This document shows, one piece after another, positions 1-9,153 of a DNA stretch of 64,000 nt. Location of the stretch: NCBI RefSeq assembly GCF_012641185.1, contig NZ_JAAXLK010000011.1, positions 1 through 64,000 on the forward strand. Reading direction: 5' to 3'. Under the pieces are notes generated by a model. That model did not search any database and was not told where the DNA came from. It was given only the letters and a program-made list of their open reading frames with translations. The first letter of the stretch is position 1; every line of letters starts with the position of its first letter. Both the position numbers and the translations under genes were made by a program. Source of the stretch: Levilactobacillus tujiorum (GTDB lineage: Bacteria; Bacillota; Bacilli; Lactobacillales; Lactobacillaceae).

Positions 1-425
1 ATCACCATCAGTTGAAACAGACTGGACATGGTCCCCCGCTTGTCAGCAGGTGATAATTCCGCCAAATACGTCGGAATCAGCGCTGACGCTGCCCCCACGG
101 CCATCCCTAAGATGACCCGCGAGATAATCAACGTCCAGAATTCAGGGGATAACCCGGAACCCAACGCCCCAACAAAGAAAATAATTGCTGATAATAGCAA
201 TAACTTCCGCCGACCATAACGGTCAGAGGATGGTCCAATGATGGCTGCCCCGAGAATCGCTCCCAGCAGAACAGCACTCACAACCCAACCTTGTTGCCAA
301 GATCCTAAATGCATTTGTTTTTGGATAAACAGAATGGCTCCGGAGATAACCCCGGTATCGTAGCCAAACAGCAGTCCACCTAATGCACCGAAGAAGTAAA
401 CAAATCCGGTCGAAACTTTTCGCAT
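1..425 (-). CDS. xylT: D-xylose:proton symporter XylT, N-terminal part (cut by window edge)
   Basis: This gene encodes a major facilitator superfamily sugar/H+ symporter that would import xylose across the cytoplasmic membrane. Only about 141 N-terminal residues are visible; the rest lies left of position 1. The family motif GYDTGVISG is at residues 21-29 and the loop 2-3 motif DRYGRRK at 68-74, separated by hydrophobic helices. ATG at 425-423 follows an AGGAG ribosome binding site. The sequence is nearly what I recall for L. brevis XylT. It lies downstream of xylA and xylB on the same strand, but xylB has its own terminator, and a promoter with operator and cre precedes xylT. It is therefore probably a separate transcript of the same regulon. 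Confidence 0.93.
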   Translation of the reverse strand, partial: MRKVSTGFVYFFGALGGLLFGYDTGVISGAILFIQKQMHLGSWQQGWVVSAVLLGAILGAAIIGPSSDRYGRRKLLLLSAIIFFVGALGSGLSPEFWTLIISRVILGMAVGAASALIPTYLAELSPADKRGTMSSLFQLMV

Positions 426-520
426 AAGTATCGCTCCTTAGTGCGGCATAAGCCGTCATGTCAGTAGTGGCAATGTATGTAGAGAAGTTGGAACTGAAAC
501 TGTAAGTTGGTTGAAATCGA

Positions 521-592
521 GTTGGTTGAGGTTGCCAACCAACCATGTATCTAGGATAGCACGTCTGTCATGTAAAAGAAAGCGCTTTCTTT
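521..592 (-). promoter_or_regulatory. xylT promoter with XylR-type operator and cre box
   Basis: On the minus strand a -35 (TTTACA, 571-576) and a -10 (TAGATA, 548-553) are separated by 17 bp. An 18-bp perfect palindrome at 575-592 with core AGAAAGCGCTTTCT resembles a cre (CcpA) site and abuts the -35. Just downstream of the -10, at 521-543, is the dyad GTTGGTT-N9-AACCAAC, which recurs with the same spacing at the xylA promoter. I infer repression by XylR and carbon catabolite control. Confidence 0.72.
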
Positions 593-740
593 AAAAACAA
601 TTAAATTATTTAAGCTTTCTGAATGTCTGGCCTGACTAGCGCCTGATCACATTACAGCTAACCTTTTCGTGGTAGCTACAATTAATTTGCCAAATCATGC
701 AACAAACCGTGGAATTTTAACATTAGTATTAGTAGACAGC

Positions 741-771
741 AAAAAAGCCTGGGCTCTACCACCCAAGCTTT
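741..771 (-). terminator. Rho-independent terminator after xylB
   Basis: Read on the minus strand, a 10-bp stem (AAAGCTTGGG / CCCAGGCTTT, one G-U pair) is followed by a run of T. It lies just past the xylB stop codon and separates xylB from xylT. Confidence 0.8.
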
Positions 772-782
772 CTCGTCGTCAT

Positions 783-2291
783 TTAAAGTTCCTCGCGCCG
801 GTAGTCCAACAACTGCTTACTGATACTCTTAGTTTGTTGGTAAACCTGCTTGTAAATTTTGTGCATCTTGGCATACTTCGCTGCGTTCTCTGGAATTGGT
901 TCGTAGGCCTTGCCAAAGTGAACGAACGTTTCGGCACAATCCTGTAAGGAATCGAACCAGCCCAAGCCGGTGGCCGCGATCATCGCTGCCCCCATACCAG
1001 GCCCCTGTTCGTTCTTTAAGCTGACAACTTTACGGTTAAAGATATCGGCTTGAATTTGTAGCCAAAGGGGACTCTTGGCCCCACCACCGATAGAAACGAC
1101 CGTATCAAAGTCGCCACCATTCTCTTCATAAATGTCGAATAGGTCTCTGAAGGAGAAGACGATCCCTTCCAGCACGGCCCGGACGAAGTCATAGCGTTGG
1201 TGAGTCCCATCAACACCGGTAAAGCTCCCCCGGATATCCGCATCAGCGTAAGGCGCCCGTTCACCCACAATGTAAGGCGTGTAGAGCAGACCATTGGCCC
1301 CAACGGTTGATTTAGCGGCACTAGCCACGAAGTCCGTGAAGTCTTCGGCAGGCGCAAACGTCTTCTTGAACCAGCTCAGTGAGTAGCCGGCAGCCAGCGT
1401 CACACCCATGGAGTAGTACTTGTCGGGAATGGCGTGATCTTCAAATTGAACGACACCATGGTAGTTAACGTCCGGCGTGTCTTCATACTTCAGTACAACC
1501 CCAGAAGTCCCGATACTCGACAAGACCATGTTCGGGTGTAGGATCCCGGCACCCACGGCACCAGCAGCGTTGTCCGCTGCACCACCAAAGACTTTGGTAG
1601 CCGTCGTTAAGCCAGAGAATTCGGCGTAGGCCGGCGTTACGGTCCCCGCAAAATCAACGGACTTGATCAGTGGTGGGCACATGCTCAACGGAATATCGAA
1701 GGTATCACAAATCTTCTTACTCCATTCACCCTTCGCAACATCGAGCAAGACGGTCCCGGTGGCATCGGAGTAATCCATTGCCAGGTTGCCCGTCATGCGG
1801 TAACGGACGTAATCCTTGGGCAGAACGAAATACTTGGCCTGAGCCCAAATATCCGGTTCGTTTTCCTTTACCCAGAGTAACTTGGTCAAGGTGAAGCCTT
1901 CCAGCGGTTGATTCCGGGTGATATCAACGAATTCATCGCCCATCTTGGCTTCAATCTCTTCACGCTGAGGCGTACTCCGCGTATCATTCCACAGAATTGA
2001 TGGCCGCAGTACCTTCTTGTCCTTGTCCAAGAGCACTAGTCCGTGCATTTGCCCGGAGAAGCTCAGCCCTTCAATGTCGCTAGCGCTCAAGTGATCGTTT
2101 AAGATCAAGCGCACGATCGCAACCGTGGTGCCGGAAACCCAGTCTTCTGGATTTTGTTCGTTATATCCTGGCTTCTTTTGAATTAAATCGTAATCGAAAC
2201 TTTCTTGGGCGACAATTTGCCCACTGTGATCTAGTGCGGAGACCTTAACGGCACTGGTCCCTAGGTCAACACCGAGTACATACTTTCCCAT
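783..2291 (-). CDS. xylB: Xylulokinase
   Basis: XylB phosphorylates D-xylulose to D-xylulose 5-phosphate, which enters the phosphoketolase pathway in heterofermentative lactobacilli. The 502-residue protein has the usual FGGY-kinase length. The N-terminal phosphate-binding strand is [10 protein letters not shown] (7-16). GQMHG (80-84) matches the substrate-binding region, and D240 in [12 protein letters not shown] is the probable catalytic base. GTSG (261-264) belongs to the second ATPase-fold half. ATG is preceded by AGGAGG. It is the second gene after xylA. The 644-bp gap from xylA holds a terminator and a structured repeat element in sense orientation, so xylB may depend on read-through or an internal promoter. 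Confidence 0.96.
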   Translation of the reverse strand: MGKYVLGVDLGTSAVKVSALDHSGQIVAQESFDYDLIQKKPGYNEQNPEDWVSGTTVAIVRLILNDHLSASDIEGLSFSGQMHGLVLLDKDKKVLRPSILWNDTRSTPQREEIEAKMGDEFVDITRNQPLEGFTLTKLLWVKENEPDIWAQAKYFVLPKDYVRYRMTGNLAMDYSDATGTVLLDVAKGEWSKKICDTFDIPLSMCPPLIKSVDFAGTVTPAYAEFSGLTTATKVFGGAADNAAGAVGAGILHPNMVLSSIGTSGVVLKYEDTPDVNYHGVVQFEDHAIPDKYYSMGVTLAAGYSLSWFKKTFAPAEDFTDFVASAAKSTVGANGLLYTPYIVGERAPYADADIRGSFTGVDGTHQRYDFVRAVLEGIVFSFRDLFDIYEENGGDFDTVVSIGGGAKSPLWLQIQADIFNRKVVSLKNEQGPGMGAAMIAATGLGWFDSLQDCAETFVHFGKAYEPIPENAAKYAKMHKIYKQVYQQTKSISKQLLDYRREEL

Positions 2292-2350
2292 CGGTCATTC
2301 CTCCTAATTTTCAGTTCATCTGTTCATTAATCACTTAATGTTGTTTACCT

Positions 2351-2792
2351 GTCGCCTTACCGTTCGCCAAATTTGGACTGGAACGCTGTGGGGAGGACGG
2401 GGCAAGCCAAAGAACGGTCTTGCCCCTCGCTTGAAGCCGAAGAACCCGTCTTCAAGTCGCCATTTACCAAGAAACTCACTTGGTAAATCCCACGGCTGAG
2501 TCCAAATTTGGCTCACTCACGGCTAGCTAGATGTTGTCAATTATCACTGATTAGATACTGATGTCTCAGCTATTTAAACAAGTTTACCATTCAAAAACTA
2601 TCTAAACCGGAGGAGGGCAGAGATGGAGCCAGCTGTGTCGACGGTGTTAGCCGATTCTCGGCTTACAGCGTGGGACGTGTTGGAAGACCGGTGAACTGCC
2701 GGGCTTCCAACCGAGCCGGAGGACCGCTTCCCAGGCCGCAGGCGTTCCCCACAGCAGGCGGAATCTCTGACAGCCGCAGGTGCTTGGTTTAG
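2351..2792 (-). repeat. Structured intergenic element, copy A (two-domain, about 440 bp)
   Basis: This non-coding element reads on the minus strand from about 2792 to 2351. Domain I is closed by 2763-2771/2616-2624 and contains hairpins 2679-2686/2704-2711 and 2649-2654/2658-2663. Domain II is closed by a perfect 14-bp helix, 2366-2379/2499-2512. It encloses three perfect hairpins: GGGGCAAG/CTTGCCCC (2399-2406/2419-2426), CTTGAAG/CTTCAAG (2430-2436/2450-2456) and ATTTACCAAG/CTTGGTAAAT (2462-2471/2479-2488). TCCCCACAG (2746-2754, domain I) is complementary to CTGTGGGGA (2386-2394, domain II). Related copies lie near 24.5, 58.0 and 63.9 kb, with a stub near 41.2 kb. It sits between xylA and xylB in their sense orientation. 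I recognise no named family. Confidence 0.8.
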
Positions 2793-2868
2793 ACCGCTTT
2801 GAGCCTACCATCCCCACCACTTAAACTCTGGTAATAGCTTTAGTTCTTTTGATCTTTAGTTGATAGAT

Positions 2869-2904
2869 AAAAATGGCGGACGAACACACCGTCCGTCCGC
2901 CATT
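2869..2904 (-). terminator. Terminator after xylA
   Basis: The arms AATGGCGGACG (2872-2882) and CGTCCGCCATT (2894-2904) pair perfectly over 11 bp. On the minus strand they are followed by a T tract. The hairpin starts about 30 bp beyond the xylA stop codon and should reduce read-through into xylB. Confidence 0.85.
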
Positions 2905-2935
2905 CTATTGATCTTTATTTTCGCAAGGAGCGAGA

Positions 2936-4291
2936 TTACTTGCTCAGAGTGTCAATGATGTAGTGGTTGATCGTATCCTTGACTTCTTCCAAGTGATCAG
3001 AGTGCGTAGCAGCAATCAATTCTGATTGTGGCTTGTCGATAGCGTACTTTTCAAGGGACTTGAAGTCGGCCTTGCCGCTTTCGATGTCAGCACCGATACC
3101 TGATTCGTATGAACTGTAACGGTCCTTCTTCAACTTGTCTAAGAAGCCGTCTTCCTTCATAGCAACGGCAACCCGTAAGCCGGCAGCAAAGCTGTCCATA
3201 CCTACAATGTGACCGTAGAAGAGGTCTTCTGGGGCAAATGATGAACGACGAGGCTTAGCATCGAAGTTCAAACCACCGCGAGGGCCGATGCTCCCGTTTT
3301 CAACAACTTCGTACATAGCAGCAGTCGTTTCGTACAAGTTAGATGGGTATTCATCAATATCCCAGCCGATTAACTTGTCACCTTGGTTGGCATCCAATGA
3401 ACCTAACAGACCTGCTTCACGGGCAGTCCGGATTTCGTGTTGGTAAGTGTGACCAGCCAAGTTGGCGTGGTTACCTTCCAAGTTCAACTTGAAGTCTTTG
3501 TCCAAACCGTATTCCTTCATGAAGGCAATCGTGGTTGCGGCATCGAAGTCGTATTGGTGAGTCGTTGGTTCCTTTGGCTTTGGTTCGAGCAACATTTGTG
3601 CGTCGAAGCCAATTTCGTTAGCGTAATCCTTAGCCATGTGGAAGAACTTAGCAGCGTGTTCTTGTTCTTCCTTCATGTTGGTGTTCCAGAGTGATTCGTA
3701 ACCTTCACGGCCACCCCAGAAGACATAGTTTTCAGAACCAACGCGCTTACCAATTTCCAAACTGTGCTTCAATTGAGCGGCACAGTATGCAAAGATGTCA
3801 GCGTATGGAGAAGTTGCGGCACCTTCAACGAAGCGAGGGTTCGTGAACATGTTTGACGTGTTCCAGAGAACCTTCATGCCAGAAGTCTTTTGGTATTCAA
3901 CGATCTTGTCAACGACTTTGTCCAGGTTCTTGTTGGTTTCACGTAAAGTGTCGCCTTCTGGAGCTAAGTCACGATCGTGGAAGCAAAGGTAATCTACACC
4001 CAATTTGTCGTAAAATTCGAATGCAGCATCAACCTTGGCTAAAGCCAAGTCCATAGGATCAGTGTACTTGTCGTATGGACGTTGAGCGGTACCATCACCG
4101 AATGGGTCAACTAAACGTTGATCAAAGGTGTGCCAGTAAGCCACGGCGAACCGTAACCAATCTTTCATTTTCTTTCCGCCAATAACTTCTTCTGGGTTGT
4201 AGTATTGGAACCCTAAACCTGACTTCTTATCTTGATGGCCGACGTATTGAATCTTGTCGATGCCTTTCCAGTAACTTGTTTTAGTATCCAT
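2936..4291 (-). CDS. xylA: Xylose isomerase
   Basis: XylA interconverts D-xylose and D-xylulose in the cytoplasm, the first step of xylose use. The 451-residue protein is of class II length. H105 and D108 in CFHDRD match the catalytic His/Asp pair. Metal-site segments [13 protein letters not shown] and [17 protein letters not shown] are intact. The sequence is very close to L. brevis XylA as I remember it, apart from a slightly different N-terminus ([10 protein letters not shown]). ATG at 4291 follows AGGAGG at a spacing of about 13 bp. The promoter, operator and two cre-like boxes lie directly upstream. It is the first gene of the xylA-xylB unit. Confidence 0.97.
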   Translation of the reverse strand: MDTKTSYWKGIDKIQYVGHQDKKSGLGFQYYNPEEVIGGKKMKDWLRFAVAYWHTFDQRLVDPFGDGTAQRPYDKYTDPMDLALAKVDAAFEFYDKLGVDYLCFHDRDLAPEGDTLRETNKNLDKVVDKIVEYQKTSGMKVLWNTSNMFTNPRFVEGAATSPYADIFAYCAAQLKHSLEIGKRVGSENYVFWGGREGYESLWNTNMKEEQEHAAKFFHMAKDYANEIGFDAQMLLEPKPKEPTTHQYDFDAATTIAFMKEYGLDKDFKLNLEGNHANLAGHTYQHEIRTAREAGLLGSLDANQGDKLIGWDIDEYPSNLYETTAAMYEVVENGSIGPRGGLNFDAKPRRSSFAPEDLFYGHIVGMDSFAAGLRVAVAMKEDGFLDKLKKDRYSSYESGIGADIESGKADFKSLEKYAIDKPQSELIAATHSDHLEEVKDTINHYIIDTLSK

Positions 4292-4311
4292 AATTTATAA
4301 AAAACCTCCTA

Positions 4312-4415
4312 GTTAGTTCGTTGCGACAACCAACTTACAAATTCAATTATACAAGGTTTTATCTCTAATGCAAGCGTTTTCGGGAAAAAGATTCAAAAAA
4401 TTGTTAGCGCTTGCG
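4312..4415 (-). promoter_or_regulatory. xylA promoter: XylR-type operator, -10, -35 and two cre-like boxes
   Basis: On the minus strand a -35 TTGCAT (4368-4373) and a consensus -10 TATAAT (4346-4351) are 16 bp apart. A good cre match, TGCAAGCGTTTTCG on the plus strand (4369-4382), overlaps the -35. A second cre-like site is TGTTAGCGCTTGCG (4402-4415). Immediately downstream of the -10 is GTTAGTT-N9-AACCAAC (4312-4334), the same dyad and spacing as at xylT. This fits XylR repression near +1 and CcpA blocking of polymerase binding. Confidence 0.82.
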
Positions 4416-4758
4416 GAATAACGGTAGATCTGTGGCTTAGCCATCCCCGTGAGTGGTGGGTTGAAACTTTTTCTTCTATAGATATGCGTCGTCTAATTTA
4501 ACCTAAACGTATTAGTCAATCTTGACGACTATGTCACCTCAGTTATCGTCATTTCATTTGCACAATCGTGGTAAGTTGTCCACCCGTCGGTCGTGCTATT
4601 TTAAGTGAAAATACGGCAGATTTGAAATGAATCAGCCAGTTCGTTCATAAGCTCAGCAATCAAATTAACCACAATTAAAATTATGGGAAAAATATTTTTA
4701 GCTGCTAATTACTCTGGGTTGCATTTTATGAAATCACAGTTTTCGTTGATATGACAAC

Positions 4759-4776
4759 ACTATCAGGTTTGATAGT
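4759..4776. promoter_or_regulatory. Inverted repeat upstream of the surface-protein gene
   Basis: ACTATCA-ggtt-TGATAGT is a perfect 7-bp inverted repeat with a 4-bp spacer, about 130 bp before the LRR surface-protein gene. It could be an operator; no regulator is implied by the context. In the rest of the A+T-rich gap 4416-4902 I see only a likely ribosome binding site (AGGAGG) before 4903. Confidence 0.35.
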
Positions 4777-4902
4777 CGCTATCGCATACATAGTTTTCCC
4801 TATAAACCTTAGCTACCGCTATATAGATTATTTTATCGAAACCTCCTATACTAGGGGTAGTTAATAACCCCGCTGTGAATTGCAACGAATAGGAGGATCA
4901 TC

Positions 4903-7125
4903 ATGTCAAAATCGGGAAACAATAAATTACACTATAAAATGTACAAGAGCGGCAAATCTTGGGTATTTGCCGGCATCCTGTCAGCTGGCCTGCTCTTGGC
5001 TGGCGGTGGTACCGTGGCCAGTGCGGATACAACACCCACGCCCACACCAACAACAGAAAACGTGGCTTCCGAAGCAGAGAATGTTCAGAACGACACCCCC
5101 AGCGAAACTCCTACGTCCGATGAGAAGACGCAAGACGCTGATTCAACAGCAACTGAACCAAAAGTTGAAACTCCTACGACACCCGAGAAGCCGAAAACGC
5201 CCGCTCCAAGTGAGATGCCTACTCCAGATCCACAGACTCCACCCGTACATACACCGGAAGTACAAGGCCCAACTACACCAAAGCAGCCAACAGCACCAGT
5301 AACCACACCGGAAACTCCTGAAGAACCCGCTACTAATCCAGCTCCAAAACAGGCTGCTGCACCCATGATGGCTAGCCTGAGCGTTCCGGCGGATACTTCT
5401 ATCGACACTTGGATGCCTAACAAGACGCTGCAAAACATGGTCGCCAAAGCTTTAGGCAAAGATGTCTCACAAATCACGCAGGATGAAATGACTGGTTTAA
5501 CGAGTCTGGCTTCGGGCCACACGCTGGGTGACACGGTATACGTTGACGGCAAGACTCCCTTCTCATTGGAGGGCCTCCAATATGCCACCAATTTAACTTC
5601 ATTAGACCTCTCTTACGATCCCAGTTTTGAATATATTAAATTACAAATGTCGCCCAACGGCTCGGGTGATCTGGGTGATATCACTGACTTAACCCCGTTA
5701 AGCGCGCTCAGCAAGTTAACGACCTTAAACGTCGCTAACAATAAAATTGTCAGTCTCGCACCACTCGCTGGTCTTAAGAATCTCACCAGCTTAGACGTTA
5801 CCTACAATCGAATCGGCGACTTCTCCATGCTTGACGCTAACCAATTCACTTCATTGAAGATCGGCCACCAAGTTTTTGTAGTCGACTACGCCCAACAAAA
5901 ATACGTTGATCCAACAACGCATGCCATCACGATTGCCCAACCGCTGCGGCTGCCACAAAATTACAGTGGCACATTACAACTGCCATTCATGGGCTTTAAC
6001 GGGATCAATGGTTTTGACATGAAAGAAATTAAACTTCAACAAGTCCATTTGCCAAGTGGCGACGGACACATCGTCTTTCTTCTGTATGCATCAGGTAATG
6101 ACTCACTACACTATGCGTTAAATGCAGACGATAGCCTGTCCTTTACAAATATTGCGCCACAATCGACTTACTACTACGGTAATTCTTACAATCTCTATCC
6201 TAACTCTGTCGGTACCCCTACACCGGGTAACCACAAATATTATCTGCGAGCCGACTTGCAGGGTAAATTCGGCGACTCATTCACCGTCCTCATTCCTTAT
6301 GCCAACGCTACCGCTGCCGCACCCGTCACTATTCAATACCGTGACGAAGCTGACGAGACCACGGCGATCAAAGACGACCTGGTCCTAGGTGCTGACCAGA
6401 TGGCCGGTGACACTTACACCCTGACACCAGATCAACTGGCGGTCGACGGTTACACCTATGATGATGACCGGAATCAAGGCGCTGCGCTCACCGGAACCTT
6501 GTCTGATCAAGCACAGACGATCACCCTCTATTACAAGAAAGATGCCACTAAGCCTGTGACCCCGGTCACACCACCAGTTACCCCAGCGGCTACCGTGACG
6601 GTTACAGTTCACTATCAAGATGAACAGGGGAACACCGTTTTGCAAGACGCCTACTTGACCGGTTCAGCTGGTGACACCTACCAAGTTGATACGCCATCAA
6701 TGGATAACTATCAACTCGTTTCAGCGGCTTACCCAACCGGAACGTTTGGTACTAGTGACCAGGACATCACCGTTACCTACCACAAACTCACCACTGGCGG
6801 CGATGGGGCGACTATTTCTAAAGAAAAGCCAACCATCAAAGGCCAGCCGGATACGGTAACCTCCAAGCAGAACACGACCACCAAGACCCGTCCCGCAACT
6901 AACCGGGCTAGTGGTCAAGCCACAACGGTCAAGCTCGCGACCCATTCTACTGGTGCCGCAGCCAAAGTGGCCGCCAATCGGTCAGCGGTCAATGGTCGTC
7001 AGTCAGCGGTCAAATCTAGTGAGACGCTACCACAAACTAACGAACACCGGACAGCGCCAATCATTGGCCTCGCACTACTCCTGAGCACCTTAGTTGGTTT
7101 CGGTTTATACCGGAAGCGTAACTAA
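4903..7125 (+). CDS. LPxTG-anchored LRR/MucBP surface protein with KxYKxGKxW-type signal peptide
   Basis: This is a predicted cell-wall-anchored adhesin-like protein of 740 residues. The N-terminus has KMYKSGKSW (residues 12-20), the KxYKxGKxW signal motif, followed by a hydrophobic segment and a probable cleavage near VASAD. A Pro/Thr-rich stretch (about 43-150) leads to leucine-rich repeats (about 220-310). Two MucBP-like modules follow at about 472-543 and 563-628. The sortase motif LPQTN is at 709-713, then a membrane helix and RKRN tail. ATG follows AGGAGG. MucBP modules are associated with mucus or matrix binding in lactobacilli; the ligand is not known here. The gene is divergent from xylA and convergent with xylR, which separates xylR from its regulon. 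Confidence 0.9.
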   Translation: MSKSGNNKLHYKMYKSGKSWVFAGILSAGLLLAGGGTVASADTTPTPTPTTENVASEAENVQNDTPSETPTSDEKTQDADSTATEPKVETPTTPEKPKTPAPSEMPTPDPQTPPVHTPEVQGPTTPKQPTAPVTTPETPEEPATNPAPKQAAAPMMASLSVPADTSIDTWMPNKTLQNMVAKALGKDVSQITQDEMTGLTSLASGHTLGDTVYVDGKTPFSLEGLQYATNLTSLDLSYDPSFEYIKLQMSPNGSGDLGDITDLTPLSALSKLTTLNVANNKIVSLAPLAGLKNLTSLDVTYNRIGDFSMLDANQFTSLKIGHQVFVVDYAQQKYVDPTTHAITIAQPLRLPQNYSGTLQLPFMGFNGINGFDMKEIKLQQVHLPSGDGHIVFLLYASGNDSLHYALNADDSLSFTNIAPQSTYYYGNSYNLYPNSVGTPTPGNHKYYLRADLQGKFGDSFTVLIPYANATAAAPVTIQYRDEADETTAIKDDLVLGADQMAGDTYTLTPDQLAVDGYTYDDDRNQGAALTGTLSDQAQTITLYYKKDATKPVTPVTPPVTPAATVTVTVHYQDEQGNTVLQDAYLTGSAGDTYQVDTPSMDNYQLVSAAYPTGTFGTSDQDITVTYHKLTTGGDGATISKEKPTIKGQPDTVTSKQNTTTKTRPATNRASGQATTVKLATHSTGAAAKVAANRSAVNGRQSAVKSSETLPQTNEHRTAPIIGLALLLSTLVGFGLYRKRN

Positions 7126-7138
7126 ATTAACGGCATAC

Positions 7139-7187
7139 CAAAAGAACCATGACCACCGCAAGGATTGCGACGATCATGGTTCTTTTA
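7139..7187. terminator. Bidirectional terminator between surface-protein gene and xylR
   Basis: AAAAGAACCATGA and TCATGGTTCTTTT form a 13-bp perfect stem flanked by A and T tracts. It can serve both convergent genes. Confidence 0.88.
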
Positions 7188-7192
7188 GTGTA

Positions 7193-8395
7193 TTATTCAG
7201 TTGCGGTCGTTTCAGCGCTAGGCCGATCGAAGTTCAATTCGTAGCCGTTCAGATTCAACACGCGGTGCGTGATCAACGAACAGCCACCCAATACTGTGGC
7301 TAGACGCGCGTTGTTCGTCAGCTCAATCGCCCGGTCATCATCTTCCGACAATTTCCGATAGGCGGACCGAATATCCGTTAATAATTTTGGCAACTCCTCG
7401 ACTAGCGGTGAATTGATGAAGAAGGCATCCGGATCGAGCGTCCGCATGGTGTTGTAGATCAACCCCGCAATCCCGGTGACAAACGTCTTCAAAATCTTGG
7501 TAGTCTCCGCATCACCCTTTTGATATAAGCGAACGATGTCATCTCGATCAAGGTTGCTCAGGCCCTTCTGTTGCTCAACCTGTTGAATGATGGCGTCTTC
7601 AGAACAAATATCTTCGGCATGGATTGGCCGTGCATTCCCAGCATCATCAAACTGAAGGCTGGCTACCGTCCGACCAATTTCACCCGCATCGCCGTGTTCC
7701 CCGCGGAAAAGATCACGGTGGAGGATTACCCCAGCCCCGATCCCACGGTGAATACTGATGGTGACCGCACTATTCAGATTGCGAGCGCCATTGAAATCAC
7801 GTTCATAAACGGCGGATAGGTTGGCTTCGTTTTCCAATACGACGGGGACGTGGTAGGCCTCGGTGAAGACTTGTTCCAAGTCAACATCGCCCATCTTGAT
7901 AAATGGCGACGTCACCACTTTATTTCCCATCACGATACCATGAATAGAGAAGCAGATTCCCAATAACCCGTTACTGCTGGTATCAGCAGCCTGCGTTTCC
8001 TTGATGTACTGGTGGATGTGATCCACCATTTCGTGAATCGACTGATCCTTGGTTTGAATCCGGTCATACTTCCAGACGTGGCCGTCCAATCGGGTTGCCA
8101 GCGCATGTAAGTGTCGGTATCCCAAATCAAACGTCAATGTGTATCCATAATTTTGATTAATCTCAACTAACGTCGGCTTGCGCCCACCCGCAGTGGAAGC
8201 TTCCCCCAAGCCTAACTCCGTCAAATATCCATCGGCCATCAGGGTGTTGTATAACGATGAGACCGTTGACTTATTTAGGTGAAGCTGGTGAGAAATCTCG
8301 ATCCGCGAGGTGGGATGATTATTAAAAATCTGTTGCAGGACAAACTTCAAGTTCTGATCATGCAACTGATTACGATTCATACTACGACGAACCAT
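7193..8395 (-). CDS. xylR: ROK-family xylose repressor XylR
   Basis: This is a transcriptional regulator with an N-terminal winged helix (about residues 8-70, including the HLNKSTVSSLYN recognition segment) and a ROK sugar-kinase-like domain. It is expected to repress xyl genes and release DNA on binding xylose. The 400-residue length fits the family. The zinc-binding cysteine cluster of many ROK proteins is not visible, and GEIGRT lacks the ROK kinase histidine, which favours a repressor rather than a kinase. ATG at 8395 follows AGGAGGG with good spacing. The likely target is the GTTRGTT-N9-AACYAAC dyad at xylA and xylT. Its own upstream region carries several matching half-sites, suggesting autoregulation. 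Confidence 0.9.
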   Translation of the reverse strand: MVRRSMNRNQLHDQNLKFVLQQIFNNHPTSRIEISHQLHLNKSTVSSLYNTLMADGYLTELGLGEASTAGGRKPTLVEINQNYGYTLTFDLGYRHLHALATRLDGHVWKYDRIQTKDQSIHEMVDHIHQYIKETQAADTSSNGLLGICFSIHGIVMGNKVVTSPFIKMGDVDLEQVFTEAYHVPVVLENEANLSAVYERDFNGARNLNSAVTISIHRGIGAGVILHRDLFRGEHGDAGEIGRTVASLQFDDAGNARPIHAEDICSEDAIIQQVEQQKGLSNLDRDDIVRLYQKGDAETTKILKTFVTGIAGLIYNTMRTLDPDAFFINSPLVEELPKLLTDIRSAYRKLSEDDDRAIELTNNARLATVLGGCSLITHRVLNLNGYELNFDRPSAETTATE

Positions 8396-8448
8396 CCAAT
8401 CCCTCCTTATCGCTCGGTCGTTCTTGCACCACTTCTCAAGTCATTACT

Positions 8449-8555
8449 GTTAGTGCGACAGACCGCCCAACTAACTGGGGTAGCCTTCGCCTTGAATATA
8501 ACTCGATTGGAAGCGATAACAGAAACTAACATCATGGTTCAGTGAACCAACTAAC
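8449..8555 (-). promoter_or_regulatory. xylR upstream region with XylR-like half-sites
   Basis: The 308-bp gap 8396-8703 contains several copies of the xyl operator half-site in either orientation: GTTAGTG (8449-8455), AACTAAC (8469-8475 and 8524-8530) and AACCAAC (8545-8551). The spacing differs from the 9-bp spacing of the xylA and xylT dyads. A weak minus-strand promoter may lie near 8500-8525. Autoregulation by XylR is an inference. Confidence 0.35.
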
Positions 8556-8658
8556 CTCAGTATCGCCCACCCCTTGTGAAATTTCAACTGTTTGTACCAA
8601 ATTTGTGTTATTTTTTTATGGAATTGTGCCAACTTGTCCTCAATTCGATCTTTCAGAC

Positions 8659-8691
8659 TAAAAAAGTGGCCGGTTTTTCTACCGCACCACT
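8659..8691 (-). terminator. Terminator after arsC
   Basis: On the minus strand AGTGG..CGGT and ACCG..CCACT form an imperfect hairpin followed by six T. It lies 13 bp past the arsC stop. Confidence 0.75.
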
Positions 8692-8703
8692 TACCTACTG
8701 TTT

Positions 8704-9117
8704 CTAATTCAACGTCGCAATCAACCGCTTCACCCGGTCCTCAATCTCATCGCGTACTTGGCGAAAGACGGCCAACACATCTTCCTCGCTCCCCGTTGCT
8801 TGGGCTGGATCACGCAATGGCCAATGCTGCTTGGCAACAGTGGGCGGTGTCATGGGGCATTTATCCCGTGCATCCCCGCATAAAGTGACGACGAGATCAC
8901 TGTGTTGCAAATAATCTTGATCAATCAGCTTAGACCGTTGCTGACTGATATCAACGCCTTGTTCAGCCATCACTTTGACGGCTAAGGGATTCAGGCCGTG
9001 CTGTTCAATACCCGCGCTGGCAATCTGCCAATCTTGCGGGGCTAGCTGACGGGCAAACCCCTCTGCCATCTGACTACGACATGAATTACCGGTACAGAGA
9101 AAATAAAGTTGGGGCAT
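8704..9117 (-). CDS. arsC: Arsenate reductase (thioredoxin-linked, low-molecular-weight phosphatase fold)
   Basis: This enzyme reduces arsenate to arsenite in the cytoplasm. The 137-residue protein begins with the phosphatase loop C8-TGNSC-R14-S15. The relay cysteines C80 and C87 lie in [12 protein letters not shown], and D103 in LRDPA is the general acid, so the three-cysteine relay of the thioredoxin-linked class is complete. ATG follows GGAGG. No arsenite efflux pump or ArsR regulator is next to it, so any ars partner must be elsewhere. It shares a strand with the helicase gene 36 bp upstream. A plain protein tyrosine phosphatase is less likely because of the relay cysteines. Confidence 0.88.
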   Translation of the reverse strand: MPQLYFLCTGNSCRSQMAEGFARQLAPQDWQIASAGIEQHGLNPLAVKVMAEQGVDISQQRSKLIDQDYLQHSDLVVTLCGDARDKCPMTPPTVAKQHWPLRDPAQATGSEEDVLAVFRQVRDEIEDRVKRLIATLN

Positions 9118-9153
9118 GGGTGAAACCTCCGTTTCATTATTGTCTAGCTAGAA

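Noticed and set aside
2292-2935. Insertion sequence between xylA and xylB
   Set aside because: No transposase frame, no terminal inverted repeats of IS type and no target duplication were seen; the sequence is explained by the structured element.
5085-5591. 168-codon minus-strand ORF
   Set aside because: It is the reverse of the Pro/Thr-rich part of the surface-protein gene. Low-complexity Gly/Val/Ser composition and no ribosome binding site mark it as a shadow.
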